Shown here: positions 23,415-35,271 of the stretch, one piece after another
Position numbering within the stretch: the stretch's first letter is position 1
Layout: every line of letters starts with the position of its first letter
Origin: Haberlea rhodopensis
Lineage: Eukaryota > Streptophyta > Magnoliopsida > Lamiales > Gesneriaceae
Length of the DNA: 64,000 nucleotides
Direction of reading: 5' to 3'
NCBI GenBank assembly: GCA_907163345.1
Contig: CAJQUN010001236.1
Location: 1 to 64,000, forward strand
The notes under the pieces: model-generated
The model's input: only the letters and a program-made list of their open reading frames with translations
Databases searched by the model: none
What the model was told of the DNA's origin: nothing
Translations under genes and position numbers: made by a program

Positions 23415-25602
23415 TGAATAAAGAGACGATTAAGAACAAGTATCCCATTCCGAGGATTGATGATTTATTTGATCAGCTTCAGGGCACAGAGCTTTACTCG
23501 AAGATTGACTTGAGGTCAGGCTATCACCAGATACGAGTTAGAGCTGATGACATACAAAAGACAGCTTTTCGGACTCGGTATGGGCACTACGTGTTCTTAG
23601 TGATGCCGTTCGGGGTGACGAATGCCCCGACTGTCTTTATGAGCCTGATGAACAGAGTGTTTCAGAAGTATCTTGATCAGTTCGTGATCGTATTTATTGA
23701 TGACATTCTGGTTTATTCAAGAAGTAAGGAGGAGCATGCCAATCATTTGTGGACGGTGCTTCAGATCCTCAGAGATCATATGCCAAACTCAGCAAGTGTG
23801 AGTTCTGGCTGAACAACGTAGCATTTCTGGGTCATATTATCTCTAGTGAGGGGATATCAGTAGACCCCAGGAAGATAGAGGCAGTTATGGATTGGTCTGC
23901 GCCTACTACAGTTCCTGATATCCGAAGTTTTCTTGCTTTGGCCGGATATTATCGACGCTTCGTCGAAGGGTTTTCAAAGATTGCCAAGCCATTGACGCAG
24001 CTAACTCAGAAGGGAGTTCCATTCTTTTGGTCGGAAGCTTGTGAGCAGAGCTTCCAGGAGTTGAAGCACAGATTGACTTCGGCACCAGTATTGGTGATTC
24101 CCAGGGAGAACAAGCGGTTCGTTCTCTATACTGATGCATCCCTTCAGGGTCTAGGATGCGTACTAATGCAGGATAAGCATGTAGTGGCTTATGCTTCGAG
24201 ACAATTGAAGCCACACGAGACGAGGTATCCAGTCCATGATTTGGAACTAGCAGCTATAGTGTTTGCCTTGAATATATGGCGACACTACTTATATGGTACC
24301 TCATTTACCATCTACACCGATCACAAGAGCCTGAAGTTCTTGTTTACGCAGGCTGAGCTGAATATGAGACAAAGAAGATGGATGGACCTACTGAAAGACT
24401 ATGATTGTGAAATCGAGTACCATCCGGGAAGAGCAAATTTGACAGCCGACGCTTTGAGTCGGAAAGTGAAGAACACAGCAGAGGACGTCATGTGTTTGTC
24501 AGCTATGATGACTTCCTACTATCAGTTGGGTTTTGATTATGATGTGTCTGCTTCACCGGTACAGGTATTGACTTTATTAGCTGAGCCGGACATTTATGAA
24601 CACATCCGGAAGGCTCAGGGGGCAGACGAAGAGGTCCAGAGATGGTTGTCAGTGGTTCGTCTGGGTCAGTCGTCGAGGTTCAGAATAGCTGAGGATGGTT
24701 CTTTGAGGTTAGGTGACCGATGGGTGGTTCCGAACATGCCTGAGTTGGGTCAGGGAATATTACAGCGAGCCCATTGCAGCTGGATGAGTATCCACCCGGG
24801 CGGAAAGAAAATGTACAAATATTTATGTGGCCAGTTTTGGTGGAAACGAATGAAACAAGATGTTACTACATTCGTTAGGCGATGCTTGATTTGTCAGCAA
24901 GTGAAGGCTGAGAGGCAGGGGCCTAGTGGTGAGCTTAGGAGCTTGGAAGTGCCAGAGTGGAAGTGGGAGCACGTATCCATGGACTTCGTGACCCACTTAC
25001 CGAGGACAGTTTCGGGTTTTGATGCTATCTGGGTAGTCGTGGACAGACTGACTAAAGTGGCTCACTTCATTCCATACATTATGACCTTCACATACTTGAG
25101 GATGGCTCAGTTATATGTCAGAGATGTAGTGAGACTGCATGGGATCCCTGTTTCGATTGTGTCTGATCGAGATCCGCGGTTTACATCTCACTTCTGGGAA
25201 GGTCTTCAGTCAGCCCTGGGTACAGAATTGAGGTTGAGCACAGCATACCATCCTCAAACGGATGGCCAGACCGAGCGTACTATCCACACGCTCGAGGATA
25301 TGTTGAGAGCATGTGTATTGGAGTTTGATGCTTCTTGGCAGGATTCAGTGCCATTGGTAGAATTTTCTTATAACAATAGCTATCAGGCAATCATACAGAT
25401 GGCTCCTTTTGAGGCTCTCTACGGTAGACGTTGTAGATCACCTTTATATTGGGATGAAGTGGACCGTAAATCAGTCGGAGGACCAGAGTTGGTCCAAGAA
25501 ATGGAAGAAAAGGTGAAGGTAATCAGAAGGAAAATGAAAGCAGCTCGGGACAGGCAGGCAGCGTATGCTAATCAACGGCGTCGGCCGTTAGGGTCTTCTT
25601 GA
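23415..25602 (+). pseudogene. RT, RNase H and integrase, Tekay-like Gypsy element
   Basis: In order: RT core (SKIDLRSGYHQIRV at about 23499; FIDDILVYSR at about 23694), a frameshift near 23770-23800, RT thumb (FLGHIIS), and RNase H (YTDASLQGLG at about 24130; TADALSRK at about 24445). Then integrase: zinc finger H...CLICQ at about 24885, catalytic Asp in MDFVTHLP and VSDRDPRF, and Glu in the QTERTIHTLED stretch. Reading frame breaks, including one near 25590, disable the polyprotein. This is the standard Ty3/Gypsy order; integrase after RNase H separates it from Copia. Confidence 0.92.
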
Positions 25603-25960
25603 AGATCTCACCTTTTAGAGGTGTAGTATGTTTTGGAATGCGGGGGAAGTTATCCCCGAGATATGTTGGACCATACGAGATCTTACAGCGTGTTGGCACC
25701 CTGGCTTACCGACTGGCCTTACCGCCCTCTCTGTCCGGTATACACGATGTATTCGACGTATCTATGTTGCGGAAGTAGAGTCCGATGCATCTTATGTGGA
25801 GCGGCCTGTTAGAATCCTGGAACGTGCCGACCGCAGACTTCGAAACAAAGTGATACCTATGGTCAAAGTTCAGTGGGATCGTAGGGGTGTCGAAGAGGCC
25901 ACGTGGGAGACGGAACGACACATGGTGCAGCACTATCCGGAACTATTTTCTGGTATGTGA
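25603..25960 (+). pseudogene. integrase C-terminus with chromodomain-like tail
   Basis: The frame ending VKVQWDRRGVEEATWE...YPELF is the C-terminal chromodomain-like module typical of Tekay/Del chromoviruses, which is thought to guide integration to chromatin. It is separated from integrase by one or more frameshifts around 25590-25760. Confidence 0.82.
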
Positions 25961-26032
25961 TTTATGTTCTATTTTGTTTTGGGTAAGTGCATGCTGATTT
26001 CGAGGACGAAATCTTATAAGTAGGGGAGTTAT
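25961..26032 (+). promoter_or_regulatory. 3' leader and polypurine tract of the Tekay-like element
   Basis: TTTCGAGGACGAAAT, then GTAGGGGAG, just before the 3' LTR: the usual end of plant Tekay-type elements. A matching copy is at 41500-41521. Confidence 0.8.
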
Positions 26033-28078
26033 TGTGATATCCCCGAAATGATTATGTGCATTTGAACATTAATTATGTTGTATGAGGATTTTGGTGTTAA
26101 TTTATTAGTGTTGAATTATGATATTGGGGAAATGCTTAGTCATGTGGTGGTCATGACCTAGTAATGCATTTCAGGGTGTATGTGGTATATGTTGGGGATT
26201 TGAGTTATGGCATGATTATTTGGGGTGTGTGTTGGTCATTGTGGTATAGCATGTTTAATTTGAAATTAGAAGTGTCTTATTGAATAAATGCTATAAAATA
26301 TCATGTGAGGATATTTTAATACATCGTGTTAAATGCTGGGTCACAATTAAAACACTACATGTCAACCCATCACCACCCACCCCCTACCAGCCCATGCCTA
26401 TCTGCAGTACCCCATACCTCACTTTACCTCTCCACCACTAAATCTCTATCACTCCATTTCTCCCCAATCTTTCTCCCCCATTTCGTCCAGCATCTGCTAA
26501 GGAAGTTGGAAGAAGAAATCTATCATTTCAAGCCTTGAAACCTTGTTAAAAGTTGGAGCAAAGAGGGGTGAGGTACCATAACCTGTTTTGGTTTAAGTTT
26601 TGTTTGAGTTCATGTTTATTTTGAGTGAAAAATGGCATGTTTAGTAGCCTTTTGTTGTAATACTTGTTTTGGAGGCTTGCATGGTAGTATAATGTAGCCC
26701 CAAACATGTTTGTTTGGGCATGATTTACGTTTATGGTGGTATAATTGTTGGCTTGAAAGTTGGTGCTCGAAAATCTGGAAATCGCGAAGGAAAACCAGAG
26801 CTACCGATCGATCGCTGCTGAAGGAGCGATCGATCGCTTGAGACCAGAAAGGATTGGCGATCGATCACCACAATAGCGCGATCGATCGCTGAGGTCCAGT
26901 AGCCTTTGGCGATCGATCGCCAATAAAGGGGCGATCTATCTCTAATTTAATTTTTTTGAATAATAAGGCAGTAGCATCCCGCGATCGATCGGAGCTGAGT
27001 AGCAATCGATCGCGAGATGACAAATTTTGGCAAATTGTTATATTTGATTTGTTTTTGGTATTGGATTGTATTGAAGCATCTAATATTGTGTTGTACACTT
27101 GTGTAGAGCCATCACAGGTAGCCACACAACGCAGGGGATAGAGCCCTGCAACTGAAGATATTTTGGAAATGTACGTAAGCGACGTACGGGCACCCAACGG
27201 TAACATGTGTTATATGTTTATTAATTTGACACACGATAGATGCAAGTATGTATCAGTTTATGCATTGTGAGTGTGATACATGTTGATTATGCATTGTAGT
27301 TGCATATGTATGTTGTGGAACATTTGGTGCGTATTCCACGTGTCACGGTTATCACAGTGATGATTTTAATGCTTGCCGCTACTATGCCGCTAAAATGTGA
27401 AGCGAGGGGGTGGAGGTCCGCTTGCACATTGAAGCGAGGTTTGCCATATGAAGCGAGGTTAGAAATGCCGCTTATATGATGCAGCGATGGGGGAGGTCCG
27501 CTTGTTCTAAAGTTATGAAGCGAAAGGGCATTAAAATACACTGATGATGAACTGACTAAGGACTGATTTCAAGATTTAAGAAGTGAAGTTATGTCATGAC
27601 ATTTGTTTAAAATCGTAATATCAGTTATTGATTTAATTATGAGCTATGGTACAGGGACAACCAAAATGGGCGTTTTAAATGCATTGGAATTCAGGAAGTA
27701 TTTTATATCTATGGTTTATGCATTTACGCTTTACATTCATATTATGTTGAATATGAATTACCATGTGCTCATGCTTTGGGGGTTGTCTTTGTAGGTGCTT
27801 TTGACATGGAGAACCAGGGTCGGGGTTGATACGCTGAGCTGTAAGGAGTGCTACAGGATTAGCAGAACAGAAATTACTTTTGTATAGCTTCTACATAGTG
27901 TAGACTAAAGCTTTAGTTTAGTACACTTTTGTTAGAAATGTATCTAATTCCTTTTGAACTTCTTTGGTACTGTAACTGTTAAGCTCGGGATTATCAGCAC
28001 GGCCTAATACTCTGATTTATGGATGATTAGTTCTCTTAATTGCACCTTAGAATCTTGTTTAGATAATGGGGTCTCACA
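26033..28078 (+). repeat. 3' LTR of the Tekay-like element
   Basis: Intact 2046-bp copy matching the split 5' LTR with few differences. It shows the uninterrupted target (GTAAGGAGTGCTACAGG, about 27842) of the element inserted in the 5' LTR. Confidence 0.9.
26797..27015. repeat. GGCGATCGATCGCC palindrome array in the 3' Gypsy LTR
   Basis: Same array as at 4231-4440, with several units changed by C-to-T type differences (for example GATCGATCACC and GATCTATCTC), consistent with decay at CpG sites. Confidence 0.85.
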
Positions 28079-29273
28079 ACAGGTTTGATGATTTTGTAGA
28101 TATGAAGAATGTTGCCAGCAAGTACAGTGTCACCAATCTGGCAACATCATGTACAGTAGTTGAATCCCGCCTTGCTACTTTCAATGTCAATTTCTTGTAA
28201 ATCGAGCTCTTGCTCATTCTACAATCACTTTTGGACTCCTTCTCAGGGAAGCACCTATTTAAGAATGATGTGCGTGGATAATCTACCAACTGCATATCAA
28301 TGTCTTCAATGCCATCCCTTATTCCAAAAATTAAACGAACATCATTGATATTGATCGCCATTCTGTAATTCCCAAATGTGAATTCAGACGAATCTTTGTT
28401 GAAGCAAGAAATTATTTTCATAATTGGGAGATCACGCTTCTTGCAATGATCAAGGACCACTCGGTCAGTTTGAATTCCATTCACAATGAGCCAAAATGGT
28501 GTTCGCTGCAACACTACCAAATGTTCCTCTCGAAGATTAAGTTTCTTTAGGTCTGAAACCACAGCCTGCATGTTTGCTCTGTAAAATGCAGATCTGTTCC
28601 ATTTTTTGGTTATATCTTGGTCGCTTGGCGAGAGCGGAGGCGATACTGAGATGAAAACAACAATTAAGGATATGTTAGTGATTATATACTACACTTTGAC
28701 AATAACGAAATAAAAAAAAGATATTGATTGCCATTCTGTAATCCCCACATTTTTCGTGCACCAAAAATACATTTACATGGATTTTTCGTGCATCAAAAAT
28801 ACCTTTACACTAAACCATTCAAACGAGCTAAAATGAAATCCCACTAAACAAATAAATTTTCGTGCATAAAAAATACATTTACATGGAAATTTCGTGCATC
28901 AGAATATCTTGACACAACTATCGAAAATGAAATCCCACTAAACAAATATTTTTTCGTGCATCAAAAAATACCTTTACATGAATATTTCGTGCATCAGAAA
29001 CAGTAATCGGAAAAATGAAAAGAACTTTAATCAGAAAAAACCTTTCAAACCGTAATCGTAATAGAGAAAAATTCAAACCCTAAATTCTCAACAATACCAT
29101 TTAAACAACAATAATCGGAAAATAAACCACATTAAAACCATAATAATATCAAAAAACATTCATTAGGAAACGGAAATCCACCATTACATACCAGATTTCC
29201 TCAAGGTTTTTCTTTGTGTTATCGTCTTCCTTGGAGATTTTGCTCGAATACTCTTGATTGATTTTGGAGCCAT
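28079..29273 (-). pseudogene. 5' half of a decayed PMD/DUF1985-like gene
   Basis: The ATG lies at 29271-29273. Exon 1 (29192-29273) encodes a short basic leader, with donor GT at 29190-29191. The intron runs 28646-29191. Exon 2 starts at 28645 after CAG and is open until the Gypsy element at 28078. It encodes about 190 residues with an FGNYRMAININDVRLIFGI motif, typical of the DUF1985/PMD-type folds found in MULE- and Helitron-borne plant genes. Exon 2 resumes in phase at 3460 once one copy of the 5-bp TSD (ACAGG/ACAAG) is removed, and all six pieces sum to exactly 508 codons. I infer a real gene, either host or transposon-borne, before it was interrupted. No promoter motif stands out upstream. 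Confidence 0.6.
28740..29000. repeat. short intronic repeats related to the 1.7-3.1 kb array
   Basis: Five or more copies of TTTCGTGCATCA/AAAATACCTTTACATG in the first intron of the same pseudogene, sharing the TTCGTGCATCA core with the large array. Confidence 0.65.
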
Positions 29274-30337
29274 GTAAAACAGTAGTCACAGAATGTTCCC
29301 CAAAATACGAAGAAATGGAATGGAGTTTACGAGAAGATTGGAACGAAATAATAGATGAAAGGAAGCGCTCGAATGAAGTCTGGAAGAATCGAAATAAGAT
29401 AAGAAACGATGAGCTTGAATGAAGTCGGAAAGAAGATGGAAAGCCCCGATGGAAAATGTGGGTTTAAAGAGTGATTTTGTCTTTTCAAAATAAAGAGTAC
29501 TTAAATGATTGTATGTTTCTTACCTAGACTAGGATGAACAAACTTTTACCTTTTGATACCGGCCTGAAGTTTTACCAATAAAGAATTAGATTTCTAGGTA
29601 ATCCCGACCCTGGCCCCTTTTATGAGCAGCCCCCCTTAGCAAAAGGGGCCCCTTATATTATAACTCTTTATTTTGTTAAATTTGATTTGGTTTAAAAGTC
29701 TTTCTATAAACCAAACATTAGATTCCAAATATTATATATAATTCGAATATAGGCTTCTTCGAATAAATCTATATTTCCTGCCACATGGCATAGTATTTGC
29801 TACCACTAATAGTATCAATGTTGCTATTCAGAGCTGATCTGCGCAAAGTTATAGTCTACGGGGACCTTGTTCTTGGCATTTTTGCAAGTCTTCTATCATC
29901 TGTCAGATGGATTGGTATATTTCGACAAGAGTAGTTGGGTCTGTATGGCGTGAACAGAATATCCTCCGATATCTATATGGAAAGCGCGTCACAGGTGGAG
30001 CCCGATTAAATGGACCCACCTCTTCTATCTATAATTAGGGAATTTCTTGCTCAAGCTTCTCGATCTGGAAAAGAATTATTCGCTACTACTACATATGATG
30101 CACTATTGAAAGGCTCTACCCGGCCCAGAAGAACGATCCAGGCATTATGAAATCGGCATTATGAAATCGTGATCCAAAGAGAGCTCTTTTGGATATAATT
30201 TATTGATCATCTTGTGAGAAGTATCATGTCTGTCTTCACTCCACGAAGCCTGGTTGACTCATTTAATTTTTAAGTATTTTCTTACTTATAAAACCGATGT
30301 TTGTGAATCCTTTTGTAGAAGTTTAAACCATTACAAA
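29274..30337. other. stretch without a recognised gene
   Basis: 29274-29500 is the region upstream of the decayed PMD-like gene. I do not recognise 29600-30300; it has short broken frames only and could be an old transposon fragment. Confidence 0.4.
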
Positions 30338-30342
30338 ATATG

Positions 30343-30717
30343 TGATAGAGAGTGTATTCGAGATCACTCAATCCCCTAAAAATTTGGGGATTAAGAGAGA
30401 AGAAACTAACTTTTCATTGAACAACTAATTGAATGTTTACAATGGTGTATATTATCCTATTTATACAAGCTGTGTGAACATACATGTAAAATGAAAATGA
30501 ACCAACTAGCTAACTATGTGTTTATTGAAGTAACCTGGGCTACAATATAATCTGCTAGGTGTCTTAGAGTTATTCCTAACCCTTTGCTTCCAGCTTTCCA
30601 TGCAATCTCTTCCTCTATTTTCAGTTCTTGTGCTACTGCTTCCCTTTTCTCTATTAGTTCAGTCGTATCTGTGCTTCATAAGTACGATATTCACTTGCTC
30701 ACTCCGTAATCGTATCA
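30343..30717 (-). repeat. 3' LTR of the small gag-only element
   Basis: Minus-strand end. Shares the CACTTGCTCACTCCGTAATC edge with the other LTR. Confidence 0.85.
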
Positions 30718-32630
30718 ATACCATACTCGTCGAAAACACCTTGTCCTCGGTGTAGCACTAGTAAAGTGCTCCTAAGCCGGTAGGATAGTGCAAAAATTTT
30801 CTTCCAACGGCAACCCAATCCGCTAAACCAATATTTGAGCGGTCCACCATGATATGCATTTCCCAAGGTAATAACGCAAATGTGGCTACCGCATAGGAGA
30901 ACCATCAACAGAACAAGTGTATTTGCTTCACTGTAAAAGCGATTAGGGCTCCCAAAAAACTTCTTGCTTGACACCATTTTGTTACCAAAAGATTCATTAT
31001 CATGCTTGTGTTCCCGCTGCACAAAAAGAACAAGCTCTGCCTCATTTTCTTCAATCATGATATTTTCCCAGCTAATATCTCCCGAGCTCAGGTTATTTGT
31101 CTCCATTGTATCTCCATCTAGTGCAAATTCCCACCAGTGACTTGAATCTCCATCAATTGGTTCATCTTGCGCATTAGTCCCTCTGTCTTACAAATCTGGG
31201 TACGAGCCAACACCCAAACAACGAGCATGACTTTGTAATTTTATTGAACTGAGCTTCAATTCCATCTTCCATGGTTTCTACGTCTGAATCAATAGCAACC
31301 TGAATATCATTTGTAAATTGACTATCCTCATTTGATGTATCAACTTTTGCATCAGATTCATCTTGGGAAGAAATGGTGGTCACGTCAAAGCCATTAGCAT
31401 AAAGGGTATTGGTTTGTTTTTTCATCCCAACAAAAGAATCAGTCACTCCCAAGATTGGACCCTTAAACTCTTCATTGTATAAACCTTGCTTCTTTCTGGA
31501 TTCCAGCTCCATTTCAACCCCCTAGATAAGCATTGGATCGGAGGAAAAACGCCCTTCAACTTCTTGTGTTCTCATGGCTTTAATGATTTCGAAACTCTCG
31601 TCACTCGTGGCAACATCAAGCTGCTTCAGTATGGCATCAATCTCTTTAATTTCATCTGCCAGTTTAATTGTTTTTACTCCGTCGATTACATCATCCGCTG
31701 GAACCATATAGCTGCCCACGCATTCTATCACTTCCTCTGTTGCATTGGTGTCCTGGAAGTCGCACAAACTCTACCCCCAACAGGCTCTAATGGATCGTTG
31801 AAGTAATCTGCCAACATCCCCTTTATATCTCTCAGTGATTGATGCATTACTTCCATGTCTTCTTTTGAAGGTAAGTCGATCCGGAGTAATTTCTGAGCGC
31901 AAGAAAGCCATCCCAATGTCTCATTTTTTTTACATTGATTAGTACCAAACCTTATTTCTAAAGCCGCTAAAAAGTCCTTCCAACTAGAAATGAATTGGCT
32001 TTCATACCAAGTTAAAGCAATTCCATCCAAATAATATGAAGCAATCACCAATCTTTAAGGATCCGAAACATTATAAAAATCGGAATTCCCGTGCATTTGA
32101 GAAAGCCATGCCGAAGGATTTTCGCCGGAGAATCGTGGCGGTTTCAATCACATTGATGCCATTTGAGTTGCAGAATATGAAGAAACATGTAGCTTCTGTA
32201 ATCAATTGCCGAAATGAACTTCTTCTTCGTAACTTGTTCTGTCTCAAAACCTCAAAAATTCAACTCAAAATTCGCACAACAATCTTACGTGAATTTGAGC
32301 ACAAATCAATTGCCGAAGAAGCAAAAATTGATGAAATGATCGCACAATTTCTAGTGTACCAACGAAATTTCTGGTAGCAAACAACAAATTTGGACAAGAA
32401 ATTGCACTGAAATGGAATCAAAATCAACAAGCAATCTGAGAAAGTACAGTAGGCAAATCACCCAATGATCAAGCTTTGCAATTGATTACAAACATCATCT
32501 GCGCTTCAATTCTAATCGCTACACATTTTCAGAACACTATTGTTTTTTGAATATATTTTTTTCAAAAAAAAAAAAAATATTAGGCATAATCGAACACGAA
32601 CAAGAATGAGATCGAAAACGAGAGCACCGT
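30718..32630 (-). pseudogene. gag remnant of the small LTR element
   Basis: Three broken minus-strand frames. The upstream one (32051-31728) has ASYYLDGIALTWYE..WKDFLAALEIRFG, the Gypsy gag (Retrotrans_gag) signature. Two acidic frames follow (31767-31522, 31512-31174). The last (31106-30699) ends RGQGVFDEYG and reads into the LTR. Frames are separated by stops or shifts. No zinc knuckle, protease or RT is seen. This looks like a TR-GAG type derivative whose gag decayed after insertion. Confidence 0.7.
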
Positions 32631-32997
32631 TGATAGTGAGTGGATTCGAGATCACTAAATCTCCTAAGAATTTGGGGAGGAAGAGAGAAGAAACTAACTT
32701 TTCATTGATTGAATGTTTACAATGGCGTGTATTATCCTATTTATACAAGTTGTGTACACATACATGTAAAATGGAAATGAACCAACTAGCTAATTATGTG
32801 TTTATCGAAGTAACATGGCTACAATATAATCTGTTATTGTGTCTTTAAGTTCTTCCTAACCCTTTGCTTCCGGCTTTCCTTGCAACATCTTCCTCTATTT
32901 TCAGTTCTTGTGCTAATGCTTCCCTTTTTTTTATTAGTTCAGTCATATCTGTGCTTCATAAGTCCAATCTTCACTTGCTCACTCCGTAATCGTATCA
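32631..32997 (-). repeat. 5' LTR of the small gag-only element
   Basis: Minus-strand start, next to the right TSD ATATG. Confidence 0.85.
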
Positions 32998-33169
32998 ATA
33001 TGGGTTTTTTTAAGAATCCGTTCCTTTGTTTGATATTAGTTGAGACACTTTTCAAGATCTGTAAACCATGATATTCTTGGATCTTCATTCACTTGGTAAC
33101 ATGCTGTATTTAAGCGGGGCGTAGCAGCTTTCTTATAGATGATTTAAGTTGGTATTATTGGTAACATGT

Positions 33170-33830
33170 TAATAGAAAATCATTAACCGATACCGAACCG
33201 AAAATTTTCGGTTCAAGAATAACCGAACCAAAAAATTTCGGTTCGATTTTCGATTTTTTTTAAAAAAATGTTCTGTTCGGTTCGACTTTCGGTTACAGGG
33301 TTCGGTTAACCACACCGAACTTTTAAAAAAAATTAATTTTTAAAAAAAAATTTTTTAAAATTTAAATGGTTAATAATGTATTTTTAATGGTTTCTTTCGT
33401 GATCGCATGAATAAAAACTCGTAAATTAACTATTATTTTCAAGTATAATATAATTTATTTTATTATCACTTTTAAACTCGACTTTTGGTATAAATAACTT
33501 CAAAATAATATTAAAACTTTTGAATTAAAATGATAAAAAATCATTTTGAGTCTAATGTATGATGTATTAGCATTTATATTTAAGTTGGATTTCCTTTCGA
33601 CCAACTATCATTCCAAAATTAAAAAAAAAAGTTAATTTTTATTTTACAAAAAAAAAAAACTACGGTTTTAACCGAAACCGAAATGAACCCAACTGAACCG
33701 AAAAACTTCGGTTAAAACCGAAACCGAAACCGAACCGAATAATTTCGGTTCGGTTTTCGATTTTCAGAATTTCCAAAATTTCGGTTCGGTTCGATTAGAA
33801 ACTGAACCGATGAACACCCCTAAGAAAATG
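33170..33830. repeat. ACCGAA-rich short element (hAT-like end)
   Basis: Many GGTTCGGTT/AACCGAACC inverted motifs, forming long hairpin potential. The right end (CCGATGAACACCCCTAA) matches the TTAGGGGTGTTCATCGG end of common plant hAT-type short elements. The left boundary and TSD are not clear. Confidence 0.6.
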
Positions 33831-35247
33831 ACATTCATTGTACAGGTTTTTCAAGATACGAGAAGTTGGTTTCCCATGTCTTAATTCGAGGATCACCTAT
33901 TGAATATTTTTTTGTGGTTACATGTATGCTTACATGACATCCCAGATGTCTAAACTAATCTCGAGTTCGAACTTGGATTTCATGATAGTATTTTCTGCTG
34001 AGCGCAATCACAAAATATTTCAAGAAGATTATATAACTAGCGATATCTTCTACAAAGAGCTTACATAATCTGACTTTCACTGACACGAGTATTATTTGAT
34101 GTTGTTTAGGCCGGCTTATCAGTTGAATGGACTAGTAGATGTGAGTGCCGCTTAAATTGGAAACATAGTCACATTCATGGTTCGTCGTCGGGGGTCACGG
34201 TGACCATTGTTCAGCTCTAATGACATTTCATGAAACAGTCACGCCGCGAGCTTTTTAAAAAAAAAATTAAAAAATACAAAAAAGAATTGATCAATATAAT
34301 ATATTGAGCTTACATTCATATAAGTAATATCACTACATTTTTTTTTAAAAAAAATGATATGACAAACATTTGAATGAGCACATTTTCAAAAAAAATCATC
34401 TCCAACTTTACTAGAAACACAAGGCAGCAATTTAAATCACAAAGTATAAATATTGACTTAGATGAATAAAGACAAATCTGAACAAAACAACTTGCAAGGT
34501 GTAAATAGAAAAGGTAAACAAAGGATATGCATTATTTCTTAAGGGAGCATTGTGAATTTTATATTCTTGCTTAAAGTTATGAATAAAATGAAGGAAACTA
34601 TAAGAAGTATGAAATAATAATCGTGTACTTGAAGTTTTTGGCTAAAATGTTGGTAAAAGATGACAAAATGCAACTTGGCAAAAGCTATTGCATCATTTGA
34701 GTTGGCTTTGTGCATGCTACTGCTATTGACATGTGATGATAGTACCCAACCTTTTGTAATTTAGTTCAATTAAATTTATTTTTTCCAGTTCCATTCCACC
34801 GTTGCATGTTCCGATCCACCGATTTCTTTATGCAGAGCGCAGTTCCAAGAATAATCTTTTATAATATGGAACTTTGGCACGATGACCTCTGTCCCGTCAG
34901 TTCCCTTTCCCTATTTTGCAAACCATGGTCCCATTGGTGTTTTGGCGATTGAAATGCTATAATTACTCGTAAGTTCCTTTGTTAATAGTTTTGAACCAAT
35001 TCCTTGGACGCATAGAAGTGCAACTCACATCACCTGTTTGCTGTAGTTTTTTGAAATTGCCAATGAGTTGCAAATGTCTTCTAGCCACCAAGTACTATTT
35101 TCTGTCATGTTTTGCGGTTGTACTGTCTACATTAACGGTGCTTTATCATATAGATCTAATCAATATATTTAAAAAGGTACTGAAAATTCTTCTATTTTCT
35201 TCTTTCATTTGAAATTCGGTTGCAACTCTGTTGGGACAATTGTTGCA
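33831..35247. other. AT-rich intergenic stretch, no gene seen
   Basis: Only short frames without recognisable features. Confidence 0.5.
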
Positions 35248-35271
35248 TTCTTGATTAGGGGTGAGCGTTTG

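Larger units (their letters stand above)
3466..28078 (+). mobile_element. Tekay-like Ty3/Gypsy retrotransposon (degenerate, host of nested insertions)
   Basis: The LTRs start TGTGATATCC and end GGGTCTCACA. The flanking 5-bp repeat is ACAAG (3461-3465) / ACAGG (28079-28083), one mismatch. The primer site is TGGTATCAGAGC at 14203-14214. A purine-rich tract (GTAGGGGAG) precedes the 3' LTR. Order gag-PR-RT-RH-IN-chromodomain-like tail is the Gypsy chromovirus layout. The coding part has several frameshifts and stops, so the copy is not active on its own. Three elements are inserted into it: 5283-13966, 15645-20753 and 21429-23414. Confidence 0.9.
30343..32997 (-). mobile_element. small Gypsy-like gag-only LTR element
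   Basis: The LTRs 30343-30717 and 32631-32997 (~370 bp) read, on the minus strand, TGATACGATTACGGAGTGAG...CTATCA. The flanking 5-bp repeat ATATG at 30338-30342 and 32998-33002 is perfect. The internal region is ~1.9 kb with gag-like remnants only. LTR divergence is visible (small indels and substitutions), so it is older than the Sirevirus-like copy. Confidence 0.85.

Noticed and set aside
29600..30300. Possible organelle-derived or Copia fragment
   Set aside because: I could not match it to a known organelle gene or an RT motif; left as unrecognised.
33170..33830. Complete hAT MITE with TSD
   Set aside because: Only the right end matches a hAT-type terminus; no left terminus or 8-bp repeat found, so it is reported as a repeat only.
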